From: Dermacentor variabilis
Taxonomy: Eukaryota > Arthropoda > Arachnida > Ixodida > Ixodidae
Assembly: GCF_050947875.1 (NCBI RefSeq)
Contig: NW_027460335.1
Coordinates: 10,555,928-10,619,927 of the forward strand
Direction of reading: 5' to 3'
Length of the DNA: 64,000 bases
Position 1 is the stretch's first letter. The number at the start of each line of letters is the position of its first letter. This document shows, piece by piece, positions 32,276-43,897 of this stretch. The notes under the pieces are model-generated. The model saw only the letters and a program-made list of their open reading frames with translations, made no database searches and was not told where the DNA came from. A program made the position numbers and the translations under genes.

Positions 32276-33630
32276 CACCGTCACCCAAGCGGTACTCTAC
32301 GACAAACGTCTTGAAAGGTCGTGTATATTTGAAAAGTGAAAAAAAAGCGCTAATGAGTGAAAGAAATACATAAATTTAAAAGTACAATAACAAATATAGA
32401 ACATCAAACATTAAAAAGGAAAATGAAAGGTAAATACCAAAATAAACAAAGAAAAGCCGAAACAAGACAAATTATGCATTTGTGCCTTTATGGAACCAAT
32501 ATAGCATAACCACCATACACAACCTTATAGTGCTTTGAGCAATACAGCTTCGCTGGTCTTCCATCTTTGCATAGTGGAAGAGCTCTGAATTTTCTCATTT
32601 TTGCTGTCTTTCTTTAGGTTGCTTAGGTATACCGAACTACGCGCACGAATGCCTTATGTACATTGCTGGTTATCTATTCAGCTGCAGGTTGTGCGGCTTG
32701 GAAAACTAATGGAAAAAAACCAACGTCTGTGATGCACAGTGGGGCTTGTGGCCGACCTTAAAGCAACAATGGATACGTTGCATGCCTATTAGAAGTTTAC
32801 CACCTCACTTCAGTGAAAGACGTAGCTGCTGCGCAAGTACCTGACTCATATGGCTGGTAATTTGTCTGTGCTTATTTTCGTGAATTGTTTATTAAGACTG
32901 GCGTTACCTCTCGCCAGAGGGAAGAAACGGCGAAATAGACACCGTGGTAATTATAACCACAAGCACGAAACATTTATGCCCCTATGAAATCAATTTCATG
33001 TATTCGTTTCCCTCTTCAGCAGTCATATGTTACTCTTCTGAAGAACATAGTCATGATTATGATTTGGTAAATAATCACTTGCCCATATTGTGCTGCGGTT
33101 GAGAAATGAGCTTTTTTACTGTTCACAATTTCTAATACAGCCATTCCGTTGCATTTGTAGCCAGCCACTTCAATAATTGTAAAAGAATCGACTCCGAGTA
33201 AAGTTGCTCCAAGTCCTTACCACGGAGCACGCGTCTTGGACTGAGCGCTTAAAAAACCTACTAACGAAGTTGAGGAAACCTGCCGGTGTGCTAAGTTGTT
33301 GTCGCCGCATACTTCCGGGCATTGGTAAACGGACAATACACTACGCGTTCTTGAATTTCGACTTGTTTTACTGTGCGTCAGTACGGAGAAACAGCACACT
33401 TACAAACCTACATAAACTTACAATAATGCAGAAAAAGTGATTGCGCTCCATCCATGACACCTGGTTTCTAAAACATACAGATCCACTATTTTGCAGGCAT
33501 ACAACCACAAAAGCGGACAAAATTTACTACAAATTAGTATTAATGTGTAAAAATGCCCAACTTGCTAAAATCGAAAAAAATTGCACGTAGTAAATTTCAA
33601 GGAAAGCATAGCGTTATATCTGTTTAGGTG
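32276..33630. other. No recognised feature
   Basis: AT-rich. The short frames (for example 33,204-33,440) resemble nothing that I know. The words 'acagcttcgct' recur from the repeats to the left. Confidence 0.45.
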
Positions 33631-33639
33631 GGGGTGGTC

Positions 33640-34870
33640 GTGAAACTTTATTTCCGAATCCCGAAAAGGGCACCTCCCACGTTGCGTCGGGAGCCCTAGG
33701 TTCTCCGCGGCTTCGGGGGCTTTACGGACGATAGCCCAGAGTCGGCCTCGACGCTAAGAGCGTCGTCCCACACGTTCTGGTTCTCCATATAGGAGGCATG
33801 GGTCGCGCATCCCCACAGCAAGTGTCCCAAGTTCGCAAGCCCAGTACACAGTGCACAGGTGAATGATCCGTTATAGTCCGCGTCAATTCGGCTCATGCGC
33901 CAAGGATTGCAGTACGAGTTTGTCTGTAGCAAACGGATAGTGACTGACTGGGCCCTGTTAAGTCCCTTGTTTGGAAGAGACAGTCCTCTACGTCCTAAAT
34001 AGAAGTGCTTTGTGAGCACAATAAACGTCTCAAGTTGATCTTTAAAGGCCTTCGGAGGAGACGAGGGGGTCTGCAGGGGAGAGCGGCTGGTATGCCTTTG
34101 TGTGGACCTACGAGCTCATCTGTTAAGTTTCCGCTGTCTTCCCACGAAATCACCCGTATGAGCTGGGAGCCAAACTATAAAGTAAGAGACTAATGGATCT
34201 ACCTTCGAGTAACTTGAAGCCTTCGCACCTGACGCTCTCCTAGCAAAGGCGCGAGTGGCTTTCTAAGAATCACTATAGATTACCGTGCGCTGTTCATCTA
34301 GCAGAGGACGTGCAATGACCACTTGTTTGGGCACCTCCATTTTCTTGGTGTAAACAGAGAGTGCGTTGCAGGCTCCTTCGTGGGTGTCTATTATGGCTAC
34401 CAAAAAAGCATCGCGACTGACCACGTGGGTGGCGTCTACGAACACAGCATCCATCGCAACCTCCGCAAGAAGAGCCTTCGTGCAGGCGAGGCTTCTCCCT
34501 TGGTTAAAAACGGGGTGGACGTCCCTGGGAAAGCGACTGGCCACTATGACGTCCTTGATTTCTTTGCTAATATGTGTTACGTTTTCCTTTTCGTGTTCCG
34601 TAAAATTTCCCAGAGTGACCAGATGACCCTGCCCACTCTGGTTCCTGAAAACCGGAAGAGATGCGCTGTGCGCTGAGCCTCAGCGATTTTAGCAATAGTA
34701 TTGTGTACTAGTATGGAAAAGAGCTCGGTGGCTGCATTGAGCGGTAGCCCCAAGGATACCTTGAAGGCTCGACGGATGGCGGTATAGAAGCCTTTCTTCT
34801 GTGGGATTATTATCCGTGCTCTTGGGACACAGGAACGACAACACAATAGTGCAAACTATCACAAGGGCAT
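33640..34870 (-). pseudogene. I-type LINE fragment: RT-RNase H linker, RNase H, C-terminus
   Basis: Minus-strand order: linker (FYTAIRRAFKVSLGLPLNAA and LVHNTIAKIAEAQRTAHL, 34,846-34,577), RNase H (VFVDATHVVSRDAFLVAII..and IYSDS, 34,544-34,263) and a C-terminal zinc-like tail (LLQTNSYCNPWRMSRID..CALC..LGHLLWGC, 34,019-33,696). The 3' end carries aataaag near 33,645. Upstream RT is absent, so it is 5' truncated. Confidence 0.85.
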
Positions 34871-34879
34871 TTTTTGCAC

Positions 34880-36185
34880 CTTTCATTGATTAATGCCTGT
34901 TAGGCGAGTTGCTATCCACAAAACATGCTGATGGGCGCGCGACAAATCTAGGAAGTCCGACTCACCGCGGCCGGATATCGAGCGAATATGTTCTCCCCAT
35001 GCTGGATCCCAACGCCTGGTCGTTCGCGCGTACCGTCACGTGAACGATGGCGAGTTCCAAGGATGCCACGCGAGAAGGTCTCGCAGAAGCATGGATCGGC
35101 GCACGCGCGGGAGGTCCGCGCCCTTGCCGACCCGAGCCAAAGAGGAAGAGCCTTCTCCTTTATGCGCCCAAGTAACCAGCCGCTAGGAGGCTTAAGCAGA
35201 GCCACGCTCGCGCTGCGCTTCAACCAGACCGACTGCCGCGGGCATCAGACCATGTGCGTGTGGAAGGTGTAATTACGTGTTTTAATGGCCACGTAGACCG
35301 AAATAACTGGCGTCATATAATTCCAGCAATTTACCTGGTTACACACGCAGCACCGACAACCATGGCTCGCGGTGCAACTCTCCTGTGAACTTTTGGCAAA
35401 GCGTACAGTACCGAGCGACAAATCAGTCCCTCTCGCCCCTGCTTCTAAGGTGACTATCTATCCAAGAGGGAGTTGCACAAAGCGCTACTAGGAATCAGTT
35501 CGTAGGAAGTGGGAAGCGAGACGGCAGCTTCCTTTTCTACCACCCTTCGTCATAAAGGGGTTAGACCTAGCGCCGCACTTTGCGAGGCTGCGTGCACAAT
35601 CAGATATCCAGAAAAAAAGTAATTGTACGCGAGCGATGTCAGTCTGCATGAGCATTATGAAAAGCATAAACATTGAACAAGATTATTTTACCAATTTCCT
35701 CCTTGATTTTGTTATTAACATCTGCCGTAGAGTTAGCAATCAAAGAGGTCTTTGATTTATATGGTTTGTTTAGTGAATGAATTATTTTGATTTTTCTTGG
35801 AGGTGATACTCGCATCAGCGGAAACATAATCTGTAAAGGCATATGTCGAGTACGCGTTTTAGGCTCCGTGATAAAAAACTTCTTACAAACAATGCACATC
35901 TTACAGGCATCGATCACCTCTACCATGTTTTCCTAGCCAGCGACACGTGATTGAAGGGGCAGGTGTCACGGTTTTATCGGTGCTCCGCAGAGAAAAGTTT
36001 ACGACGCCGAGTCCTGCCCCTTAAGTGAAGTCAGCAAAGACCTACAGCGCATATGTCACATGGTCCGATATCTACCTTTAGGGCATGACACAAGCGGCAC
36101 CTGGCAACACCCTTCGACCTTATATAACGTTGTTCGGTCATTATTAAAGAGGACATCGCTTACAATTCCACGCCTTCTGCAATAA
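34880..36185. other. No recognised feature
   Basis: A GC-rich block (34,940-35,260) is followed by AT-rich sequence. Frames at 34,988-35,272 and 35,639-35,926 match nothing that I know. A 10-bp inverted pair aaggggcagg / cctgcccctt lies at about 35,955 and 36,013. Confidence 0.45.
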
Positions 36186-36189
36186 TAGT

Positions 36190-37260
36190 GTGTGTGTTCA
36201 AAACTGTATTAAACATGCTGCAAATTGATGGCCTGGGTCTACGCCATGTCGGGAATAGCAGAGAGACCCTGTCTCTCGGTAGCTTTGCGGGTTTGCTGGT
36301 TTGGCAAAAGATGGTCCTGAAGATCTGACCCAGTCGGTACGGCTCTCCACCGCGCCTCTAGTTCATCAGGGGAGACTGCTATTCTCTTCTGAACTATTTC
36401 ACAATCCCAGAGCACATGCTCTGGGGTGGCTCCTCTATCACCACATAATTTACATTTGGCATCACAGTATAATACCGGAAATAAGCGGTCAAGTTGTACT
36501 GAGCTCGTGTTAGTTCTAGTTCGAAGGCGCCTCCAGCCAACCGCCTGAGACCTGTCCAATTTTGGGCTAGGAGGTGGATATATACACGTCGACTTTCTAT
36601 AGAATTGAATAAGGTCACCGAATGAGAAGAGTCTACCCCATCCTTCCGTTCTAGCTCCAACTCGGTTTTCGTATAGCCGATTCAGAGTCGCTAATAATGT
36701 ATCTATATTTGGAAGAAGTGACAGCCAGAGTGATGGGAACCTCCTCCGCAACCTCAGGTGCCGTGGTTTTGATTGAGCACGTGTGGACGCTTTCTTGCTT
36801 TGCATTTTTTTCTACTGCTGCCAACGCTTGGTGTTTTGAATACTCCGCGGCGTCCAAGGATAGCGCTTCCTCATCATTGCCATAGCGTTTGAGTAGAGAT
36901 TTAGCTCTGGTCGTTCTTTTGCCCTGATTGAATTTCTGGTACATAAATTTGGGTAAACTTATGATTGGAATTCGGCTCCTTATCTCTCTTGCCAACGAAA
37001 CCTTGGGTCCTTGCTGGTTATGGTAACTTATTCGTAATTTGTCAAGTATACTTCTTCCAGTCGGGGTGCTGGGTAGTCTTTCCAACTGAGCTATCTGTTA
37101 AGCTTCAATCAATTCTTCTAAGGTCTTATGCATGTCGAGCTGCACTATTCTCTCAGTACTGGTGCTTTTGGAACGCTTATGGACTGCTTAAAAGCTTTAA
37201 TTATGAGTGTATCGATTTTGTCCTTTTCTGCCTTGTACCAGTTAAGTTACATAGCTACGT
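36190..37260 (-). pseudogene. I-type LINE fragment with RNase H and C-terminus
   Basis: The minus-strand frame 37,085-36,651 holds an RNase H with LSLDAAEYSKHQALAAVEKN (Asp), EVAEEVPITLAV (Glu) and YIISDSESAI (Asp), three of the four acidic catalytic positions. The frame 36,805-36,239 holds the tail: PPPSPKLDRSQAVGWRRLRT, then CDAKCKLCGDRGATPEHVLW followed by DC. Weak linker remains extend to about 37,260. It is 5' truncated and separate from the piece at 37,376. Confidence 0.87.
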
Positions 37261-37375
37261 GAACGATATGGCCTATAGAAAAAGAGTGAAAGAGCCTAAC
37301 AATGCTAGCCTCCTTCATTCCGTGATACTTTTCATCATTCTCCTGATCAGTCTAATGGCGTTAGTGACCTTTCTA

Positions 37376-37830
37376 ACGAATGGAATGGAAAAACTTTATT
37401 TCTCTATATCTCAGAGAGATTGGCGGTGGGCCGGTGTCTTCATGTTCTGAGTCCTGGCCGCTTCACAAGGTCGGCGCCCCTATTCCAGGGCACCGACTTA
37501 CTTTCTACAAGTTTCGCCGTTACTTCCCGTCGAGTCAATGTTCAGTCCGAGGACTCAAGTTTGTTTATCGATGGCGATGGCACCGTCATTCTTCGTACGA
37601 ATCTGTATCTCCTCATACTCTCTCTTCTTGATGTGTCTGATGAGCAGCCTGTCCTAAGCGGTGAATCTCTAAACGAGAAGCTCTGATTTCTCTGGGGAGC
37701 ATTCAACCCCCATGCCTGTAAGATAATCCTCCACTTTATCTACCGCTTCCTGTAATTTCTGCTCTATCTCTACATAACTGCCTTGCGAGATCGATATGGT
37801 AATAACATCCGTGTTAATGAGTGATTATTT
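37376..37830 (-). pseudogene. LINE fragment: end of RT joined to a 3' tail
   Basis: Minus-strand text LQEAVDKVEDYLTGMGVECS, then PEKSELL (37,770-37,680), then YEEIQIRTKNDGAIA (37,610-37,560), is the post-YADD part of an I-type RT. Shortly downstream comes a 3' end with aaataaagttttt near 37,386-37,400. RNase H and C-terminal parts are missing between them, so the copy has an internal deletion. Confidence 0.65.
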
Positions 37831-37839
37831 CTTCCATAT

Positions 37840-39315
37840 CCTCGAGCTTTTCCAACAAGCCTATCATAGTAAGGGGAATGTTCATGAGCGAAATCACGGA
37901 GCTCTGTTTGAAATTTTATCCACAAATACGTATCCTGCGTAGAAGCTCAAATTATGCAAGAAAGATTTAGCCATATTACCTTCATGAATCTTCATACTGC
38001 CGCAAATACCACATGGTAAAGCTGCTAAAACCGTTGCTTATGTTGATTGAAGCAATCTCTCATCGCCAATAATGGTGGATTTTGACTGCTTCAAGCGCAT
38101 TCCTTAGTGTTTCTTTGATAGGATCCTATATTGTTGATGCGTATACTAGTTGGGAGCGTGTGTGCTATCAAGTAACCTCGTGCCACAAAAAAATTCTTTC
38201 TAAAGAAATCAAGCTTTTTATTAGCTTTCACCTAGATCAATCGAACATGTTGTTTCCAAGGAGGGTTATTATAAATGTAAAATATTAGATACCGGAAAGA
38301 CGAAACAGATTGCTATACGGTGTTAATGAGGAACTATTGTGGCATGGTTAAGGAGAGTCGTCAAACTCGCATAGATTTACATTGAGGGCCCCTAAACCAC
38401 CTTAAATATTTTTTTTTACCTTTCAAGTAAACACGCCTCGAGTCCAGAATGCCGTCACGATCAAGGATGCCAAACGTTGCAGCACTACATGTCACAGGCG
38501 TGGCACAAAATTAAAAAAAGAACATGACGTGATGTGACGTGACTCATAGGGCTCCAGGGTACGTCTGGTGACGTCACTAGGAGCAGACGCTTCCGACTGG
38601 TTGAACAAGGATCTACGCCTTTCGGTTAATCTGATAGCAGGTACGCGCGCTCCTTGACCTTAGTCATCCTACTGCTCGCTTGTGCGTTTTTGCGAATCGG
38701 TAACTACGGTCCGCAACGCAACTGCCCAGTCGCTCGCATTTCAACAGAGCCGTGATAATAGTCTGATTAGCTGCGCGAACCGATTACGACAGTGTTTTGC
38801 GTTGGCTAGAAGGCATCCAGGTGCGGTGCTTGACTGCAAGAGCGCCGACTTGGCAGACGAAACAACGCGACACCGGCTGCCTCATGATGACGCCCTGCAC
38901 AATGCCTCGCTTGAGCGCAATCGAGTTACCGCAGAATGAAAGCGCCACGGCGATTTACGTGTTTGTGGGTTCCACTTCGGTGCCGCACGCGCACCGGCAT
39001 TGGCGATGCCATTAGCGCGGAACGGGCCAACAGCCAGTGGGCGGAGACACCTGTAACGTTCCAATTCGTATCGTCACCGCGATCTGTTGAAGGCGGCAAT
39101 GGCGGCTGCACACCTCCAGCGGAGGCGCTTCGGCACGCCGTGTCACCGTGCGGATCCATTATATCTGCGTGCCTTTCTAGATGGGCGCGCAACACAGGGT
39201 GCACGGCGGCTAGGTGTTCGTTGCAGATTCGTGCACAACCACAATACCACGACTAAATTTCGACCTCTGGGTGTTTTAGAGGCCCTTAGGGTCACGTTTA
39301 ATTCCATCTTCCAAG
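37840..39315. other. No gene recognised; CRE-like motif cluster
   Basis: At 38,523-38,575 there are several TGACGT words, including the full palindrome TGACGTCA in ggtgacgtcactagg. They are followed by GC-richer sequence to 39,260 with open frames on both strands that match no family known to me. The cluster could be a promoter or part of an unknown repeat. Left of it the sequence is AT-rich and featureless. Confidence 0.4.
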
Positions 39316-39319
39316 AATA

Positions 39320-40110
39320 AATTCAACTAAGAACTGTACTCTGGTCGCGCTGAAGAGCAGCAATATAATCAGCGCGATATATATTCCGATAAATGACGCA
39401 GTGGTCAGCGAATAAGGAAATATTTGATGAAATATTAGTTTCAAGTGAATAAAAGATCATAAATATTAACGCTCCTAGTACCGAGCGCCATGGTACACCT
39501 AATAAAGTAGGTTGAATTGATGATCTAAAATTGTTGGCAGGGACGAAATGAGTACGGTTTGCAAGAAAATATTTAATACAGTTGAAGGCGTTGTGGTCAA
39601 GATTAAGGAGGCTAAGTTGAAAGAAATAGCAAGGCATGACTTTCTTTACAAAATATATCAGCCAACGCAAGGCAAATGCAGTGTTATGATTAGGTAATCG
39701 AGAACCTTATGCAAAGCATTAGTGAAAATTAGCTGCGCAGATTCACGGGAGTTATTTTAATGGAAACGATGTTGTGCCCCTGTGAACGAACGCTAGAAAA
39801 GGCTAGTCCTGTTCTCTTTTAGCCTGTTCGTCACTTGGCGCTACAAACCGTACCAACTCACCCAGATTTCTGTAAATTTGCTATGAGAAGCCCATTATGT
39901 TCCGGTAAATTTGTTAATATTAAGATAAAACTTGCTCCATCGTTTTACATGGTAGCGATGTGAGAGTACTCGGACGATAATTAGGAGGATGACGAGATAA
40001 TTTGTGTTTGTAGACTGGCGTTAACTTATCACTTAGCTAATCCCTCGGAGCACCTGCAGATGCAAGTGACTGTGAAAAAATGCATCGTGGAATGAAAGAG
40101 TACTATCCTA
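39320..40110 (-). pseudogene. Jockey/CR1-like LINE reverse transcriptase fragment
   Basis: The minus-strand frame 39,670-39,323 reads LNLDHNAFNCIKYFLANRTH, GVPWRSVLGALIF (for GVPQGSVLGPLLF) and SNISLFADHCVIYRN, where the usual A-D-D is A-D-H. Weaker upstream RT remains lie up to about 40,110. The motifs match those of the longer LINE at 50,590-54,330. Both ends are lost. Confidence 0.82.
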
Positions 40111-40399
40111 GCGTGGTTTTCCGGAATTCACATTTTATTTCGCCAGTACCACTAGAAGATATCTCCTAGCGCGAACTCTCTCCTAAGTAAAAACTATGTA
40201 GTTCATTGTCCCAAGGTAAATTATGCGAACGGAGTTGACCCTTTATTATTCGATGGATGAGAAAATACTTTGATAAACCTTTCCTTTGGAAAAGGGGTAT
40301 ATTTGTGTCGTAGAGCAGAGTGACAAACGCCGCAGCAGCAGGTAGGGTGCATCCATGCTCTCTCGCTCGCCACGACAGAAATGGGAAATTGGCAATACG

Positions 40400-41400
40400 G
40401 ATTTGGGGGAGGACGGGGTAGTAGGTAATTAATTGGTGGTATGTGCAACCAAGTGATAGGGCCCGTGGTACTTCGGAAGGAGCTTGGACAAAAGGCCACG
40501 AGCAGCAACAGGCGGGACTCAAAACCACACGAGGGCGTCGAAGGGGAAGGTGTAAGGAGGTGGTTTGAGGTCATGATGCTCTTTTTGGCGTCACTGTTGA
40601 GCAGACGTCAAGGAACGGGCCAGTTTCGGCATTTTTCGGCGTGTTGAGCGACCGTAGAAATGCATGAGCAGCCGGCAGGGTCCGGCCGGTACGGGAGAGC
40701 CGTATCAATGGTGCTGGAGAGCTGGTGGCCATAAACGCGAAATAATGGTAAAAATCGGGTAGTGTCTTGAGAGGCAGTGTAATATGCGTATGTGGCAAAG
40801 GGTAGTACAAGATCCCAGTAGGAGTGGTCTGACGCAACATACGTTGATGGAATGTCACCAATACTTCTACTGAATTGTTCTGTTGAGCAATTGGTCTGTG
40901 GGTGATAAGCAGTAGCGGCTTGGTGAATATGGCAATAAAATAGGAGCGACAGCCGAACGTCCGAGAGGGATAGACGACCCGGATTACTCAGCAGTTCACG
41001 AAGTGCGCCATGGTGGAGAACAAATTTATTTAGAATAAACGAGGCGGCGCCTTTTGCTGATGTAGCAGGCAAGGTGCTGGTTTCAGCCCACTATGTGAAA
41101 TGTTCCACGGCGACAATAATTCATCGGTTGCCAGCGCCACCTGTTGGTAGAGGTCCGTATAAATGAAAGCCGACACGGTAAAACGGCCGAGCTGAGCAAG
41201 GACGTGGCTGCAGACGTGCAGTGGAGAGATGCGGGGCATATTTGCTTTGTTGGTAGGCAATGCAGGAGCATAAGTGTTTGCGGACGAAATTCTACATCCC
41301 ACGCCAATAATATTGTAGGCGAAGCCGTGCGTAAGTCTTCAAAACTCCGCCGTGACCACACCTGGGGTCAGAATGAAAAGCGGAGCATAAATCTTTTCGA
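40400..41400 (-). pseudogene. Gypsy E3 integrase
   Basis: Minus-strand text in several frames: LYGPLPTGGAGNR followed by stop then IIVAVEHFT near 41,160-41,095; SFILNKFVLHHGALRELLSN near 41,040; TAYHPQTNCSTEQFSRSIGD near 40,900; the C-terminal GLLSKLLPKYHGPY near 40,480. The core and GPY/F module keep the E1 order. In the glutamate motif N-G-L-T-E reads N-C-S-T-E, so the catalytic Glu is kept. Confidence 0.83.
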
Positions 41401-41689
41401 ATACGGCGGGGCACTACTAAGAACCATATGCCGCCGTTTTTGTAGTAGTTGCGGTGGTATGAAAATCCGTCGCCAATGGGGAATTGCAGCGCTTGTCGGC
41501 GTAATGCTCCAGGTGCCGAAGCTGTCAGAAGATTTCACAAAACATCGAGTATTATGACGATCCATGGATCTCTGCTTTGCTCCAAGGCCATGCCTAGGAT
41601 GTCAAGTGATGAGACATCATGACTGTAGCTGGCGTACTTAAATGGGAAGCGCGAGAGGGCATTTACGTTGTAGTGTCTGGTTCCAGAGC

Positions 41690-42050
41690 GGCAGGCGACA
41701 CGGATCCCTTATTCCGGAATTCCGAGGCTGCACCCGACGAGGCAGCTCGACAGGTCCGTGAGGTTAGACCACCAGCAAAGAGCGCTGTTATCCGTCACCA
41801 CGCCGAAGGGTTGACCGTAGAGATATGAGCGAAATGTTGAACAATCCATACGATGGCCAACCACTCTTTTTCTGTTACTCAGTAAATAGTTTCCGGGTTT
41901 TTGAGGGTACATCTGACACAGCCGACGATGTATTCGGCGTTAGTGTTCTTACATTGATTAAACACGGCACGGAGGCCAACATCACTGGTGCCAGTGTGAA
42001 GTTCGGTAGGTTGGCTTTGATCAAAATGGCGCAAGATCGGCGCAGCCCTA
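41690..42050 (-). pseudogene. Gypsy E3 RNase H
   Basis: Text TELHTGTSDVGLRAVFNQCK (near 42,010), YPQKPGNYLLSNRKRVVGH and STFRSYLYGQPFGVVTDNSA then LCWW (41,912-41,770). The HTDAS motif reads HTGTS, so the first catalytic Asp is lost. Confidence 0.8.
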
Positions 42051-42479
42051 AGTAGGCGGCGAAGAGTTGCAAAGGCATATTCAGAGGCCTCCAACCAAAT
42101 AGAAAGCTCATTGGCGCCTTGCAGAAGCTGTTTGTGGTGTGCGACAACCGTAGAGAACTTGCGAACTAATCGTCGAAAACAGGAGCATAGGCCAATGAAA
42201 CTGCGTAGTGCTTTAAAGTTAGCGGATATGGCACGAAGTTTCGCAGGATCAGGAAAAATGACCTCTTTGGAGAAAACATGACCAAATGGAGTCAGTTTTC
42301 GAGATGCAAATAGGCACTTCAAGTTAAGCTTGAGACCAGCTGTCGTGGCACAGGTGAAAACTTCATGCAAAAGACGAAGATTGGTCGGAAAATCTAGGGA
42401 AAATACGACAGCGTCAGGGAGGTAGCAGAGACCAGTATGTCACTTCAGGCCGCGCAGGATGCCGTGTTTCATGCATTAA

Positions 42480-43897
42480 AGGGACACTAAAGGTTACTAT
42501 GAAGTCAAGTTAAAGTAATAAAGCAATGCTCTAGAACGTCTAAGGCATCAATATAATCGCGAACGGAGCTTTAGTAATCGAGAAATCGAGGTAAATGCAT
42601 GACACAATTTGAGACCCCTCAGTGATATTCCAGTACTAGCTCGATGACGAAGGCACTCCTCATCATAATTTATGTCACTAGTAGTCAACTACTCGCATTA
42701 AAAAAATCATTTCATAAAGTTACAAGACGGAAGAAATTCTGCTTGTCTACGTCTGTTCGATTCTAAGAAAAAATAACATCTTGACGTTACCCTTCAATAG
42801 TATGGGTGGTCGAAATGTTACGTTTTCGCTCGACTCTGCGCGCTCGACTCTGCGCCGCGCGCTTTTTGGAGTTTCATTTGTTTCGTTATCGCGTCGGGCT
42901 GCGCTGGTTCTGCTGGCTCGCGAAACTGGCAATTGGAACAAGCAGCGAGAATGCCACGTCCATGTGTTTTCGTGGGATGCGCGAACGGCCCGCGGAACTT
43001 GGCCAAGGGCAGTTGGAGCGGTGGCTCCAACGTTACTTATCACTGTGTGCCAACCAGTGAACTTCTTCGTTCGAAGTGGTTAAGTGCGGTACCTCTGCCA
43101 CAGCGCGTTGGCAAAGAGCCGAAAAATCGCATAGTGTGCTCGCTGCACTCTAGTCCAGAGGATGACGACTTCAACGCAGACTTACTGAAGTCGTGTGGAG
43201 TGCCTTTCAAAGCAATGCTTTCCCGCAGCGCTGTTCCGTCGGTCTTGCCTACATCCTCCGGAGCGCAAGAACATCTGCAGGTTGAAGACCGGGCGGCGAA
43301 TGCGCCATTTGGTTTTCACGAAGGAAAAGCTACAAATGTGTGGATATGCACAGCCATCGCATACAGTTGCCGTCGTAGTAGTACGCGACGACGCAGGCAG
43401 CGCGAGCCCTCAGCAGCAGGTCACGTTCATCAGTGCTTAAATCGCTGAAGTCGAGCCCAGCATCGCGAGCCAATGTGTCGTTGTCAGGGTCGTCCAATGC
43501 AACCAGCGTCAAAGATGGCGTCATAAAATAAAGAACCAGCTGATCTTCGCGCACTTTCCCTTCCGCTAGCCACCATAGCTCCGCTTTCGCGCGGCTGTCG
43601 GCTCTGTCTTGGCTCTGTTTCTGGCCGCGTGTTTGCGCTTTGCGCAGAAAAGCCGTAACGGCGCCGTGTGCGGGCGCCGTTTTACTCAACGACGGCGCAA
43701 CGTCACTTTAAGACCATGACGTCACCACTCCTCGGTCGGAGGGCGGGCGATTTGGACTGCGCTAGAGGTACGCAGATGCTTCAGAACTCATTTGCTCTTA
43801 AAGTAGGTCTCTTCTTCGCATGCAACAAGCGTTTCGAGGTTTCTGGGATGGTATTTCAACAGTCCACGTTGACCTAATATTAACCTTTAGTGTCCCT
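42480..43897. mobile_element. TTAA-flanked DNA element, 1,418 bp, carrying a THAP-type frame
   Basis: Perfect 17-bp inverted repeats agggacactaaaggtta, flanked by TTAA at 42,476-42,479 and 43,898-43,901. The first 13 bp equal the ends of the MITE at 17,629-18,134. Bases outside TTAA differ, so TTAA acts as target duplication. Inside are a plus-strand THAP-like frame and a long minus-strand frame; neither is a recognisable DDE transposase, so this is probably an internally deleted or partly autonomous copy. It sits inside the E3 RT, which proves insertion. Confidence 0.87.
42951..43448 (+). CDS. THAP-type zinc finger protein fragment within the TTAA element
   Basis: From ATG 42,951 the frame reads MPRPCVFVGCANG, then SELLRSKWLSAVPLPQR and RIVCSLHSSPEDDDFNADLL. 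This fits a THAP DNA-binding domain: a Cys pair near the N-terminus (here four residues between them), a conserved Trp, a C-x2-H pair (CSLH), and the acidic F-x-x-x-x-L region after it. THAP domains are the DNA-binding modules of P-type transposases and of many host proteins. After about residue 85 the frame has no recognised domain and ends at 43,448, far short of a transposase (600 or more residues). It may be a truncated transposase start, a captured host exon or a decayed frame. The opposite strand (43,689-43,330) is also open, with DLSTDERDLLLRARAACVVA, which I cannot assign. Confidence 0.62.
   Translation: MPRPCVFVGCANGPRNLAKGSWSGGSNVTYHCVPTSELLRSKWLSAVPLPQRVGKEPKNRIVCSLHSSPEDDDFNADLLKSCGVPFKAMLSRSAVPSVLPTSSGAQEHLQVEDRAANAPFGFHEGKATNVWICTAIAYSCRRSSTRRRRQREPSAAGHVHQCLNR

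Noticed and set aside
34988..35272. 94-residue GC-rich frame as a gene
   Set aside because: Open on both strands, no known domain, composition explained by a GC-rich block.
35639..35926. 95-residue minus frame with CKMCIVCKK as a zinc protein
   Set aside because: Only one cysteine cluster and no further family features or splice sites.
38797..39256. Overlapping frames on both strands as a host gene
   Set aside because: No domain, no conserved start context, and all follow the GC-rich composition.
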